DNA of 64,000 nucleotides from Halosaccharopolyspora lacisalsi (lineage in GTDB: Bacteria > Actinomycetota > Actinomycetes > Mycobacteriales > Pseudonocardiaceae), in contig NZ_JACGWZ010000006.1 of NCBI RefSeq assembly GCF_014137975.1, forward strand, positions 248,001 through 312,000, read 5' to 3'. Every line of letters begins with the position of its first letter. The first letter of the stretch is position 1. The position numbers were made by a program, and so were the translations under genes. This document shows positions 41,527 to 50,950 of this stretch, piece after piece. The notes under the pieces are model-generated. The model was not told where the DNA came from and did not search any database. It worked only from the letters and a program-made list of their open reading frames with translations.

Positions 41527-43220
41527 CCGAAACCGCCGAACGCACGCCCGTGGACGTCACCAACGCGGACCGTGTGGCCGATATCGCCGCGGTCGACGGG
41601 CTGCTGCGGTGCTGGATGCGGGAAAACGACCTGTCCCCGCCCGATGACGGCGTGTTGGAGCTGGAACTTCCGGCGGCAGGTGTACGACTGCGCGCCGTCG
41701 TCATCCACCACTCGGCCGTCGGCCAGCACCGCTTCGGGACAGTGAGCCTGGACACCGGAGTCGCGATCTCCGCGGTCACCGTCGCCGCGCTGCTCGCGGT
41801 CGAGGCGGCCGCCGGGCGCGGTACGGATCCCGGCGCCGTCACCGATCTCGTCGGACGCGTCGCGGACTCCACCACCCGCATCGCCCACTACGTGCGGTCC
41901 CGCTCGGAGACGCCGGAGGACCCGGTCGGCGCGACACCGTTCCTGACCGCGGAGCAGGGGCTGATCCTGGGGCATCCCACGCATCCCGCCCCGAAGAGCC
42001 GACTCGGCCTGAGCGAGGCGGACTCGGAGCGGTTCTCCCCGGAACTGCGCGGGAGCTTTCCCCTGCACTGGTTCGCCGCCGACCGCTCGGTCGTCTCCGG
42101 CGACGGGCCCGATCTGGTGGCCGACTTCGCACCGGACGTGCCGGAGGGGATGGTGCCCGTCCCCGCGCACCCGTGGCAGGCCCGCGAGGTGCGGTCGCGG
42201 CCCGGCGTGCGCGGCCTGCTCGAGTCCGGACTGCTGCGCGACCTGGGCGAGTCGGGGGCGCACTGGTATCCGACCGCCTCGATCCGCACGGTGTACCACC
42301 CCGACGCACCGGTCATGCTGAAGTTCTCGCTGGGACTGCCGATCACCAACTCCAAGCGGGAGAACCTCCGCGCGGAGCTGCGCCGCGGGCTGGAGATCGA
42401 CCGGATCCTCGAAGCCGGGCTGGCGGCGGCGCTGGCCGAGGCCCATCCCGGTTTCGGCATCGTGCGCGACCCGGCCTGGCTGGCCGTCGACGTCGAGGAC
42501 GCGACCGAGAGCGGGCTGGAGCTCGTCGTGCGGGACAACCCGTTCGGTCCGCACGACCGGGCCGCCTGCGTGGCGGGTCTGCTGGCCGAGCGCCCGGACC
42601 GCGACAGTTCGGAGATCGCCGCGATCGTCACGAACCTGGCCGCGGCGACGGGAGAGGACTCCGGAGCGGTCGCCGAGCGATGGTGCGCACGCTACTTCGA
42701 CTCCGTGATCGCACCCGTGCTCTGGCTGTACCGCACTTACGGGCTGGGCCTGGAAGCGCACCAGCAGAACACCGTGGTGCTGCTCGACGAGCAGGGGTGG
42801 CCCCGCGGCGGTTGGTACCGGGACAACCAGGGCTACTACATCTCGCAGCGCCGGGTCGGTGAGCTGGAGCGATTCCTGCCCGACATCGGCGTGGCCGGCG
42901 TCAACCGCTGGGACGACGCGATCATCGACGAGCGTCTCGGCTACTACATCGGCATCAACAACCTGCTCGGCCTCGTCGGAGCGCTCGGCTCGCACGGACT
43001 CGCCGACGAGCGACGACTGCTGGCCGTGCTGCACCGGCGGCTGCGCGACTTCCCGGACCTGTCGCTGGCGCGGACGCTGGCGCACGCTCCCACCCTGAGG
43101 TGCAAGGCGAATCTCCTGACCAGGATGGACGGCTTGGACGAGCTCGTCGGCCCGCTGGAATCCCAGTCCGTGTACTGCGACATCACCAACCCGATCGCGG
43201 AGGTGGGCACTCCCCCATGA
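41523..43220 (+). CDS. NIS siderophore synthetase, IucA/IucC family (first copy)
   Basis: 565 residues. ATP-dependent amide synthetase with family motifs: PVPAHPWQAREV, SIRTVYHPDAPVMLKFSLGLPITNSKREN, EAHQQNTVVLL and WYRDNQGYY, followed by the C-terminal FhuF-like helical part. It activates a carboxylate (often citrate or succinate derivative) as an adenylate and joins it to an amine or hydroxylamine. It looks more like the IucA/RhbC side than DesD. Start and stop overlap both neighbours by ATGA, so the operon is translationally coupled. Confidence 0.92.
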   Translation: MTETAERTPVDVTNADRVADIAAVDGLLRCWMRENDLSPPDDGVLELELPAAGVRLRAVVIHHSAVGQHRFGTVSLDTGVAISAVTVAALLAVEAAAGRGTDPGAVTDLVGRVADSTTRIAHYVRSRSETPEDPVGATPFLTAEQGLILGHPTHPAPKSRLGLSEADSERFSPELRGSFPLHWFAADRSVVSGDGPDLVADFAPDVPEGMVPVPAHPWQAREVRSRPGVRGLLESGLLRDLGESGAHWYPTASIRTVYHPDAPVMLKFSLGLPITNSKRENLRAELRRGLEIDRILEAGLAAALAEAHPGFGIVRDPAWLAVDVEDATESGLELVVRDNPFGPHDRAACVAGLLAERPDRDSSEIAAIVTNLAAATGEDSGAVAERWCARYFDSVIAPVLWLYRTYGLGLEAHQQNTVVLLDEQGWPRGGWYRDNQGYYISQRRVGELERFLPDIGVAGVNRWDDAIIDERLGYYIGINNLLGLVGALGSHGLADERRLLAVLHRRLRDFPDLSLARTLAHAPTLRCKANLLTRMDGLDELVGPLESQSVYCDITNPIAEVGTPP

Positions 43221-44515
43221 CCCACGTGCACGACCTCGTCGGTGTCGGCATCGGTCCGTTCAACCTGTCCGTGGCGGCGCTGGCCGAACAGGTGCCGGAC
43301 CTGTCCGTGGCGTTCCTCGACGAGAACCCGCGGTTCTGCTGGCACCCGGGACTGCTCATCGAGGGCACCACCCTGCAGGTGCCCTTCCTCGCCGACCTGG
43401 TCACCCTGGTCGACCCGACGAACCCGTGGTCGTTCCTGTCCTACCTCAAGGAGCACGAGCGGCTCTTCCCGTTCTACTTCGCGGAGAACTTCCACATCTC
43501 GCGCCGCGAGTACAGCCACTACTGCGCGTGGGTGGCCGAGTCGTTGTCGTCCTGCTCGTTCGGCCGGCGCGTCGTGTCGGTGGACTGGGACCCGGCCGAG
43601 GAGGTGTTCCGCGTCGAGTCGGAGGACGTGCACACGGCCACCAGGCAGACGCTCGCCGCGCGCAACGTCGTCCTCGGCGTCGGCACCACGCCGGTCCTGC
43701 CCGAACCGCTGCGGGGGCTGCCCGGCAAGGAGGTCTTCCACAGCGCGTCCTACCTGGACCACGCCGACTCGTTGCGGGAGGCCGAGGACATCACGGTCAT
43801 CGGCTCCGGCCAGTCCGGCGCCGAGGTGCTGCTGGATCTGCTGCGCTCGCAGGAGCGGGAGGGACGGCGACTGCGCTGGCTCACGCGGTCACGAGCGTTC
43901 GCGCCGATGGAGTACTCCAAGCTCGGGCTCGAACACTTCACGCCCGACTACACCGAGTACTTCCGCACCCTGCCGCAGGAGACCCGCGACCGCGTCCTGG
44001 CCGAGCAGTGGCAGCTGTACAAGGCCAGCAGCGCGGGAACGCTCGCCGAGATCCACGATCACCTGTACCAGCGCAGCCTCGGAGGACGGGATCCCGGAGC
44101 GATGCTGATGCCCAACGTCGCCGTCACCGAGGCACGCCGCACCACGGCGGGGATCGAGCTGTCGTGCCACCACGTCGAGCAGGACCGGACCTTCGACGTG
44201 ACCACCGACCGGGTCGTGGCCGCCACCGGCTACAGCGCGGAGCGCCCCTCCTGCCTCGACCCGCTGGTCGACCTGGTCGAGTGGGACGCACGGGGCCGCT
44301 ACCAGGTCGGCGAGGACTACCGGATCGCCCTCGGCGACGGAGTGCCCGGCGGCCTGTACGCGCAGAACGCCGAGATGCACTCCCACGGCGTGGGCGCCCC
44401 CGACCTCGGACTCGGAGCGCACCGCGCCGCCCGAATCCTCAACTCGGTGACCGGCCGGGACTCCTTTCCGCTGCCCGAGCGCAGCGCCTTCACGACGTTC
44501 GGCGTCGCTTCCTGA
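43217..44515 (+). CDS. L-lysine/L-ornithine/diamine N-monooxygenase (IucD/SidA/DesB family)
   Basis: 432 residues. FAD motif VGVGIGPFNLSVAALAE, substrate/NADPH region FPFYFAENFHISRREYSHYC, NADPH motif VIGSGQSGAEVLLDLL and the closing ATGYSAERP are all present and in order. It N-hydroxylates the terminal amine of the diamine made by the decarboxylase, using FAD, NADPH and oxygen. The order decarboxylase-synthetase-monooxygenase-synthetase matches rhizobactin-type clusters apart from one missing gene. It is 26 bases from the second synthetase. Confidence 0.93.
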   Translation: MTHVHDLVGVGIGPFNLSVAALAEQVPDLSVAFLDENPRFCWHPGLLIEGTTLQVPFLADLVTLVDPTNPWSFLSYLKEHERLFPFYFAENFHISRREYSHYCAWVAESLSSCSFGRRVVSVDWDPAEEVFRVESEDVHTATRQTLAARNVVLGVGTTPVLPEPLRGLPGKEVFHSASYLDHADSLREAEDITVIGSGQSGAEVLLDLLRSQEREGRRLRWLTRSRAFAPMEYSKLGLEHFTPDYTEYFRTLPQETRDRVLAEQWQLYKASSAGTLAEIHDHLYQRSLGGRDPGAMLMPNVAVTEARRTTAGIELSCHHVEQDRTFDVTTDRVVAATGYSAERPSCLDPLVDLVEWDARGRYQVGEDYRIALGDGVPGGLYAQNAEMHSHGVGAPDLGLGAHRAARILNSVTGRDSFPLPERSAFTTFGVAS

Positions 44516-44541
44516 ACGCCCCTTCCCGCTGGAGGACTCCG

Positions 44542-46335
44542 ATGACCCTGTCCGCACCCACCGAACTCACCGACGAGAACTGGCGCAGCGCGTGCCGGGA
44601 ACTGCTCGCCAAGTCACTCGGCGAGCTGTCCTACGAACAGCTGCTGGTACCGGTCGAGACCGGACCGCAGCGCTACCGCGTCGACTTCCCCGGGCCGGTG
44701 TCGTACACGTTCTCCGCGCGCCGAGGGCGGTGCGGGGACTTCCGCGTGAACCCCAGGACGATCACACGCACCGCGGACGGCGCCGACCATCCCGCCGAGG
44801 ACCCGTTGCGGTTCTTCCTCGACGCCTCCGCGTCACTGGGGATGACCGGCGACACCACCGGTCACCTCACCCGGGAGCTGACCGCCACCCTGGCCGCGGA
44901 CGCCAAGCTCCTCGGTGCGGGGCTGACCGCCGACGAGCTGGCGGACCTGCCCTACGCCGAACTCGAGGGGCACCAGACCGGCCACCCCTGGCTGATCCCG
45001 AACAAGGGTCGGATGGGATTCTCCGCCGAGGACACCGCCCATCACGCGCCGGAGTCGCGGCACACGCACCGGCTGCCGTGGATGGCGGTGCACCGGTCCC
45101 TCGCCGACTACCGCGCGGTGGAGGGACTCGCCCACGACAAGCTCCTGGCTTCCGAACTCGACGACGCCGAGCGCGGTGGCTTCGAGCGGATCCTCATCGA
45201 CCAGGGACTCGATCCGCACGACTACCTCTGGATGCCGGTGCACCCGTGGCAGTGGGACGAGACCGTGCTGCCGCTGTTCGCCGCCGACGTCGCGGCCCGC
45301 CGCATCGTGCCGCTCGGCGACGGCCCCGACAGGTACCTCGCCCAGCAGTCCATCCGCACGTTCGCCAACATCGACGCCCCGCGGCGGAACCACGTGAAAC
45401 TGCCGCTGTCGATCCTGAACACGCTGGTGTGGCGCGGGTTGCCCACCGAGCGCACGGTCGCCGCCCCCGCAGTGACCGAGTGGATCCTCGGCATCGCCGA
45501 GTCGGACCCGTTCCTGCGCGACGAGGCCCGCGCGGTCCTGCTCGGCGAGATCGCGTCGGTGACGGTGCGCCATCCGGTGCTCGAGGAGATCGAGAACGTG
45601 CCCTACCAGTACAAGGAGCTGCTGGGGGCGATCTGGCGCGAGCCGCTCGGCGGCAAGCTGGACCCGGACGAGCGGGCCAGGACGCTGGCCTCGCTGCTGC
45701 ACGTCGATCGCGACGGCCGGGCGTTCGTCGACGAGCTCGTCCAGCGTTCGGGCCTCGGGGCGCAGGAGTGGTTGCGCCGGCTGTTCGGCGCGCTGCTGCC
45801 CGGGCTGCTGCACTTCCTGTACCAGTACGGCATCGTGTTCTCCCCGCACGGGGAGAACACCATCGTCGTCTTCGACCTCGACGACGCGCCCAGCCGGTTG
45901 GCGGTCAAGGACTTCGTGGACGACGTCAACATCAGCGCGACACCGCTGCCCGAACTCGACGACATGCCCCCGGACGTCGACGCCGCGCTGCTGCGCGAGC
46001 CGCCGGACTTCCTGCCCCAGTTCATCCAGACCGGGCTGTTCGTCGGCCACTTCCGCTACCTCGCGTCGCTGGCCGAGGAGCACCTGGGCGTGCCTGAGGA
46101 CACCTTCTGGGGGATGGTCCGCGACGAGGTGCTGGCCCACCACGAGCGCTTCCCCGAACTCGCCGACCGCTTCGAGCTGTTCGACCTGTTCACGCCGGAG
46201 ATCGACCGGTTGTGCCTGAACCGCAACCGCATCCTCCTCGACACCTACCGCGACCGCTCGGAACGTCCGCACGCCGCCGTGCACGGCAGCATCCCCAACC
46301 CGCTGCGTGCCCCCGGCAGCGATGCCGGGTCGTGA
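44542..46335 (+). CDS. NIS siderophore synthetase, DesD/RhbF-like (second copy)
   Basis: 597 residues. Motifs: GHPWLIPNKGRMGFS, PVHPWQWDE, YLAQQSIRTFANI, the ATP segment FSPHGENTIVVFDL and VKDFVDDVNIS. SPHGEN with AQQSIRT is typical of the DesD/AlcC type that uses a carboxylate already carrying a hydroxamate. With the first synthetase it could make both amide bonds of a citrate-centred molecule, or the chain and ring of an oligomer. ATG 44542 follows GGAGGA. The operon closes with a strong hairpin. Confidence 0.92.
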   Translation: MTLSAPTELTDENWRSACRELLAKSLGELSYEQLLVPVETGPQRYRVDFPGPVSYTFSARRGRCGDFRVNPRTITRTADGADHPAEDPLRFFLDASASLGMTGDTTGHLTRELTATLAADAKLLGAGLTADELADLPYAELEGHQTGHPWLIPNKGRMGFSAEDTAHHAPESRHTHRLPWMAVHRSLADYRAVEGLAHDKLLASELDDAERGGFERILIDQGLDPHDYLWMPVHPWQWDETVLPLFAADVAARRIVPLGDGPDRYLAQQSIRTFANIDAPRRNHVKLPLSILNTLVWRGLPTERTVAAPAVTEWILGIAESDPFLRDEARAVLLGEIASVTVRHPVLEEIENVPYQYKELLGAIWREPLGGKLDPDERARTLASLLHVDRDGRAFVDELVQRSGLGAQEWLRRLFGALLPGLLHFLYQYGIVFSPHGENTIVVFDLDDAPSRLAVKDFVDDVNISATPLPELDDMPPDVDAALLREPPDFLPQFIQTGLFVGHFRYLASLAEEHLGVPEDTFWGMVRDEVLAHHERFPELADRFELFDLFTPEIDRLCLNRNRILLDTYRDRSERPHAAVHGSIPNPLRAPGSDAGS

Positions 46336-46350
46336 GCGGTGCCGGGGCCG

Positions 46351-46383
46351 GGTGCTTCGCGGGCCGAGCCCCCGCGAAGCACC
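46351..46383 (+). terminator. Strong terminator after the siderophore operon
   Basis: GGTGCTTCGCGGG / CCCGCGAAGCACC, 13 perfect pairs around a seven-base loop, 15 bases after the stop. No T tract, as usual in actinomycetes. Confidence 0.75.
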
Positions 46384-46395
46384 TACCGTGTCTCC

Positions 46396-46635
46396 ATGGA
46401 GCTGAAGGTGGGAGAGGGCGCGAGGAGTACGGCGCTGAGCCGCGTTCCTCGCGCGGGGCGGCTCGTGTCCAGGTCGGACCAGGACGTGAACTCCCCGGGG
46501 CTGCTGCACGCGGTCGAGGGGGAAACGGCGTTGTGCGGTGCCGAGCTGTCTGAGGTTCGCGACGAGCCGTGGGATCCGAACACGCCCCGCGCGTGCCCGA
46601 GCTGCATCGCGCGCACTCCCGCGGGACCCGAGTGA
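46396..46635 (+). CDS. Small cysteine-containing protein
   Basis: 79 residues starting at ATG 46396. After a basic N-terminus it has a TALCGAEL segment and, near the end, PRACPSCIARTP; together with a histidine this may form a small zinc-binding site. Similar short actinobacterial proteins with CGxxL and CPxC motifs exist without known role. It begins just after the siderophore-operon hairpin, so it is probably separately transcribed. No membrane segment. Confidence 0.5.
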   Translation: MELKVGEGARSTALSRVPRAGRLVSRSDQDVNSPGLLHAVEGETALCGAELSEVRDEPWDPNTPRACPSCIARTPAGPE

Positions 46636-46764
46636 TGCCGCGTGGTCGCTCGGCGGAGCGGATTATCGGTTGATCGTCAGTTCCCGGAGAGTCCTCGCTC
46701 ACACGGATGTCACCTTCGTGCGATTCGGTCGGATACGTCCAGAATCAGACCGCAGGAGACACCG

Positions 46765-48111
46765 ATGACGAACGACTCCTCCAAAGCCGGTTTCAACCGC
46801 AGACGGTTCCTCGCCGGCACCGGCGCGGTTGGCGCGGCGGGAGCCCTGCAGGCGCTCATGGGCAACACCGCCGCCGCGGCCGGTCCCGGCCGTGGCAACA
46901 ACCGCGGCATCCAGGCCGCCGACAACGGTGGCTACGGTCCGCTGCAGCCGGCGTCACCGAACGGCGAGCTGCTGCTGCCGGCGGGGTTCTCCTACGTCGC
47001 CTTCGGCCAGACCGGTACCCCGATGTCCGACGGCAATCCCACACCGGCTCGGCACGACGGGATGGCCGCCTTCGCCGGGGAGGACGGCACGATCCGGCTC
47101 GTCCGCAATCACGAGCAGAGCCAGGGGACGGCGTTCGCCTCGCCGAGTTACGACCCCGCAGCCGCCGGAGGTACCACCACTCTCGTGTTCGACCCGGAGG
47201 AGATGCGCCTGCTCGAGACGTCCCCGTCCCTGTCCGGCACGATCCGCAACTGCGCCGGTGGGCCGACTCCGCACGGCTCCTGGCTGTCCTGCGAGGAAAC
47301 CTTCACCGGGCTCGACGTCGAGACCCCGCACGGCTACGTCTTCGAAGTACCCGTCGACGCCGACGGGCCGGTAGAGCCGGTGCCCTACAAGGCGATGGGA
47401 CGCTTCACCCACGAAGCAGTCGCCGTGGACCCGGCGACCGGCATCGTCTACGAGACCGAGGACCGCGGCAGCGCGGGCTTCTACCGGTTCGTTCCCGACG
47501 ACCCGGCCGACCTGGGTGCGGGCGGGCGGCTGCAGATGCTGGCCATCGTCGACCAGCCCCGCTACGACACCCGTCTCGGGCAGCGGCCCGGCCGGCCGTT
47601 GCCGGTCGAGTGGGTCGACATCGCCGACCCGGACCCGGACAGCGGTGACTCGCTGGCCGTGTTCTACCAGGGACGCGAGCAGGGCGGCGCGGTGTTCGCC
47701 CGGCTGGAGGGAGCCTGGTACGGCGACGGATCGATCTTCGTCAACTCCACCAGCGGCGGCGACGCGGGCCTGGGGCAGGTGTGGCAGTACCGGCCCAACG
47801 GCGACTCCGGGGGCCAGCTCGTCCTGGTCTACGAGTCCACCGACCCGGAGCTGCTGCAGAGCCCCGACAACATCTGCGTGTCGCCCAACAGCGGCGGGCT
47901 GGTGCTGTGCGAGGACGGCGACGGATCCGACATGCTGCGCGGCGTCACCACCAAGGGCGAGATCTTCGACCTCGCCGCCCTGAACGGTTCCAACACCAGC
48001 GAGCTCGCCGGTGCCACGTTCAGCCCGGACGGGCGCGTGCTGTTCTTCAACGTGCAGACCCCCGGTGTGACCTACGCCGTCACCGGTCCCTGGAACAACG
48101 GCGCCCTCTGA
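46765..48111 (+). CDS. PhoX-like (DUF839) secreted alkaline phosphatase family protein
   Basis: 448 residues, shorter than classical PhoX. A twin-arginine signal is visible at the N-terminus: NRRRFLAGTGAVGAAGALQA with an Ala-rich cleavage region. The DUF839 beta-propeller pattern follows: GDGTIRLVRNHEQ-like sequence, HGSWLSCEETF, MGRFTHEAVAVDP, GIVYETEDRGSAGFYRFVP and SPDNICVSPNSGGLVLCEDG. PhoX enzymes use calcium and iron and release phosphate from esters outside the cell; activity here is inferred from family. ATG 46765 follows CAGGAG. A very strong hairpin ends the gene. Confidence 0.88.
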   Translation: MTNDSSKAGFNRRRFLAGTGAVGAAGALQALMGNTAAAAGPGRGNNRGIQAADNGGYGPLQPASPNGELLLPAGFSYVAFGQTGTPMSDGNPTPARHDGMAAFAGEDGTIRLVRNHEQSQGTAFASPSYDPAAAGGTTTLVFDPEEMRLLETSPSLSGTIRNCAGGPTPHGSWLSCEETFTGLDVETPHGYVFEVPVDADGPVEPVPYKAMGRFTHEAVAVDPATGIVYETEDRGSAGFYRFVPDDPADLGAGGRLQMLAIVDQPRYDTRLGQRPGRPLPVEWVDIADPDPDSGDSLAVFYQGREQGGAVFARLEGAWYGDGSIFVNSTSGGDAGLGQVWQYRPNGDSGGQLVLVYESTDPELLQSPDNICVSPNSGGLVLCEDGDGSDMLRGVTTKGEIFDLAALNGSNTSELAGATFSPDGRVLFFNVQTPGVTYAVTGPWNNGAL

Positions 48112-48123
48112 CGAGCGGCCGTG

Positions 48124-48162
48124 CCGTCGGCCGGCGCTGCCCGGGACAGCGCCGGCCGACGG
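48124..48162 (+). terminator. Strong terminator hairpin
   Basis: CCGTCGGCCGGCGCTG pairs perfectly over 16 bases with CAGCGCCGGCCGACGG around a seven-base loop, directly after the PhoX-like gene. Confidence 0.8.
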
Positions 48163-48277
48163 TGACCTCGGGTCGTGGTCCGGGCTCACCCCGAAGGGGG
48201 TACTTCTTTCGGCCTCGATGCGCCCCGGCGGTACTTACCACTGGGACTATCGGTGCTGTTCGGATACCGTAAGTGCG

Positions 48278-49516
48278 ATGGCAGCGCAGGATGTCCGGAT
48301 GCCCGGTGGTGTGCCGTGGCAGACGGTCCTGGAACAGGCCGCGGGTCCGGTGGCGGTGCTGGACCTGCAGGCCCGCATCATCTACGCCAATCCGGCGCTG
48401 TGCGAGCTGCTGGGCTACAGCCGGGAGTACCTGCTGCGGCAACCTCCCCGGGACATCACCCACCCCGATGATCCGGCCATCGATTCCGACACCATCGCGG
48501 CCATGATCGCCGGGCGGGAGGCGCGCTTCGAGATGGAGAAGCGCTACCTGCGCTCCGACGGCAGCATGGTCTGGGCCATGGTCAGCAGCACGCTGGTCCG
48601 CGACGCCGACGGGGAGCCGTGCTTCTTCCTGTCGCAGATCCAGGACATCAGCGCTCGGCGGGAGGCCGAACTGCTGTGGCGCCGGAGCCTGGAGCACGCC
48701 CCGATCGGGATCGGGCTGCTGGATCTGCGCGGATACTGGACCGAGGTCAACGACGCGCTGTGCCGACTGGTCGGCTACCGGCGTGCCGAGCTGCTGGGCA
48801 AGCACTTCACCGAGCTGACCTACCCCGAGGACCAGCAGACGGGCATGGAGGCCCTGGCCGACCTGGTAGCCGGTCGTCGCGAGACGGTCAGCCTGGAAAA
48901 ACGCTACCGGCACCGCCGAGGGCACCCGTTCTGGATGCTGATCCGTTCCAGCGTCGTACCCGGTCCCGACGAGCGACCTGCCTACCTCGTCAACCAGTTC
49001 GAAACCGTCGGCGACGGGCGAGTGCAGAACAGCCACCTGGCGCACATGGCCCTGCACGACACGCTGACCGGGCTGGCCAACCGCACCCTGCTGCTGGATC
49101 GCCTCGAGCAGGAACGCGCCCAGCTCGCCGCGGACGGAGGGATCCTGGCCGTGGTGCTGGCCGACATCGACAACCTCAAACCCGTCAACGACCACCACGG
49201 GCACTTCGTCGGCGACCGGCTGCTGATCACCGCCGCCGACGAACTGCTGCAAGCCGTCAACCCCGGCGACACCGTCGCCCGCCTAGGCGGCGACGAATTC
49301 GTCGTCCTGTCCCTCGTGCCCGACCTCCCGGCTGCCGAGGCCTTCCGCGACCGCATCACCGGTCGCCTGGACGCCGACATCACGGTCTCCGGCCACCCGC
49401 TCCGAATGAGTGCCAGCGTGGGCTTGGCCACCACCGCCGACTCGGCCACCTCCCCCGAGGAACTTTTGCACGACGCCGACCGGGACATGTACCGGTACAA
49501 GTCCAGCGCTCGATAG
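48278..49516 (+). CDS. PAS-PAS-GGDEF diguanylate cyclase
   Basis: 412 residues, soluble. PAS 1 at about 12-125 (AVLDLQARIIYANPALCELLGY), PAS 2 at 135-245 (GLLDLRGYWTEVNDALCRLVGY), GGDEF at 255-405. The active-site signature RLGGDEF (337-341) is intact, with DIDNLKPVNDHHGH supplying the metal and guanine contacts. The RxxD inhibitory site that normally precedes it by five residues is absent (NPGD instead), so product inhibition is unlikely. It makes cyclic di-GMP from two GTP under PAS control. ATG 48278. Confidence 0.9.
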   Translation: MAAQDVRMPGGVPWQTVLEQAAGPVAVLDLQARIIYANPALCELLGYSREYLLRQPPRDITHPDDPAIDSDTIAAMIAGREARFEMEKRYLRSDGSMVWAMVSSTLVRDADGEPCFFLSQIQDISARREAELLWRRSLEHAPIGIGLLDLRGYWTEVNDALCRLVGYRRAELLGKHFTELTYPEDQQTGMEALADLVAGRRETVSLEKRYRHRRGHPFWMLIRSSVVPGPDERPAYLVNQFETVGDGRVQNSHLAHMALHDTLTGLANRTLLLDRLEQERAQLAADGGILAVVLADIDNLKPVNDHHGHFVGDRLLITAADELLQAVNPGDTVARLGGDEFVVLSLVPDLPAAEAFRDRITGRLDADITVSGHPLRMSASVGLATTADSATSPEELLHDADRDMYRYKSSAR

Positions 49517-49716
49517 CTCGTCGGAGCTCCCTCCGCTCGGAGGTCTGAAGCCTTCGTGAACGCCGTCGCGCGAACGGATGACCGTCAGTGGGCGGGGGTG
49601 ACAAATGATCACCGATCCCCTTGTTCTCAGTGCTCGGCGAGTTCACCGTGTTCAGGGAGACTGATCGACGCGATACCCGGTCCGGCGGGTACGCGACGGG
49701 GGAGAGGTGAAGTGAC

Positions 49717-50766
49717 ATGCCGCTGAGTTCGTACGGGGTCGTGACGGCGCGAGTCGTGGACGCTCGCCGCGAGGGCAGTTCCGATGACACGCCGCACTAC
49801 CAGATTCACCTCACCGACGACGGGGGAACGAACTACCGCGCCGCGGTCAACGTCAAGTCCGCGCAGAAACCGTGGGAGTTGCTGTACTTCGCCGCGGAGG
49901 ACTTTCAGCACCCGCTGACCGCGCAGCTGCCCGAAGCGGGGTCGGGGTGGAACGACCTGCCGCCGGAGCCGGGTGGGGCGAGCTTGGACTACATCCGCGC
50001 CAACCTGGTGCAGCGGTCGCAGATGCGGCCCGTGCCGGCCAACGCCGATGGCCCCGACAACGACCTGGCCGACTTCCTGGACCACTACGTGCGCCGCGCG
50101 CAGGAGGACTCCTCGGCGTACGCCTACGTGTTCGGTGAGCCGTGGGGGCCGGAGGAACAGCCGGACAAGGTCTTCGGCTTCCAGCCGGGCAACGGTGTGC
50201 ACAGCGTGCACATGAACCAGGGCAACAGCGAGGAGTACAGCGAGGACGACGGCGTGTGGCAGGACGGCGGACTGCTGTTGCACTTCGCCGCCGAAAACCG
50301 CTGGGTGGCCATCTTCCTCGCGTTCCAGAGCCAGTCTTGGCACACCGACGACCGCACCGGGCACGCGACCGGAGGCAAAGCGCCGGAACCGGAACCGGGT
50401 CCCGCGCCGGAGCCGGAGCCGGGGCCCGCGCCGGAGCCGGATGCGGCTGGGGTGCAGGTGGTCGCCGCGATGGTCAATCCGACCGGCGGTGGCCAGGAGA
50501 ACGAGACCGTCACGCTGATCAACGCCTCCGGTGCCACCATCGCTCTCGACGGTTGGAAGCTCGCCGATGCCCGGAAGAACACGATGAGCTTTCCCGCTCC
50601 GGAAATCGACGCCGGGCAGACCCTTCAGGTACCCGTCACCGACGGTTTCCGGCTGGGCAATCAGGGCGGAGCGATCACCGTGCTCGACGCCGAAGGACTC
50701 AAGGTCCACGGCGTGAGCTACACCGCCGCGCAGGCCGGTGACGAGGGGCGGACGATCGTCTTCTGA
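49717..50766 (+). CDS. DUF2278 (YukJ) protein with C-terminal lamin-tail domain
   Basis: 349 residues. Residues 1-210 match the YukJ/DUF2278 pattern: MPLSSYGVVTARVVDARRE, HYQIHLTDDGGTNYRAAVNV, and the VHMNQGN then WQDGGLLLHF segments near the end. A spacer of two PEPEPGPA repeats (about 223-242) leads to a lamin-tail domain (LTD) at about 245-349: VTLINASGATIALDGWKLAD and GAITVLDAEGLKVHGVSY. No signal peptide. DUF2278 proteins have no tested function; the LTD is thought to mediate binding. Single gene, ATG preceded by GGGGAGAGG. Confidence 0.85.
   Translation: MPLSSYGVVTARVVDARREGSSDDTPHYQIHLTDDGGTNYRAAVNVKSAQKPWELLYFAAEDFQHPLTAQLPEAGSGWNDLPPEPGGASLDYIRANLVQRSQMRPVPANADGPDNDLADFLDHYVRRAQEDSSAYAYVFGEPWGPEEQPDKVFGFQPGNGVHSVHMNQGNSEEYSEDDGVWQDGGLLLHFAAENRWVAIFLAFQSQSWHTDDRTGHATGGKAPEPEPGPAPEPEPGPAPEPDAAGVQVVAAMVNPTGGGQENETVTLINASGATIALDGWKLADARKNTMSFPAPEIDAGQTLQVPVTDGFRLGNQGGAITVLDAEGLKVHGVSYTAAQAGDEGRTIVF
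50383..50440 (+). repeat. 24-base tandem repeat, 2.4 copies
   Basis: Two diverged copies of a 24-base unit plus a partial third encode the PEPEPGPA spacer of the DUF2278 protein. Confidence 0.85.
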
Positions 50767-50860
50767 TTTCCCGTTTCTCCATCCGGGCCGAGCCCGCAGT
50801 CTCGGCGGCTCAAGCTCTGGCGGTCATGGAACCGGACGAGTGAGCAACTGTGGGAATAAA

Positions 50861-50894
50861 GTGGGGACCGATCTTTCCCGAGATCGGTCCCCAC
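50861..50894. terminator. Perfect 14-bp hairpin next to tRNA fragment A
   Basis: GTGGGGACCGATCT / AGATCGGTCCCCAC with a six-base loop. On the minus strand it lies just downstream of the tRNA 3' fragment, where a tRNA terminator would be. A diverged copy sits at 52591-52621. Confidence 0.65.
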
Positions 50895-50914
50895 TGCTGT
50901 GCGCTGAGAACGTG

Positions 50915-50950
50915 CGCCCTCGGTAGGCCTCGAACCTGCGACACCGATTA
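50915..50950 (-). repeat. Degenerate tRNA-Arg 3' fragment (scar A)
   Basis: Minus-strand match to the 3' half of the tRNA-Arg at 56938, with several substitutions and a one-base deletion. Same orientation as the intact tRNA. Interpreted as an old attachment-site scar. Confidence 0.65.
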
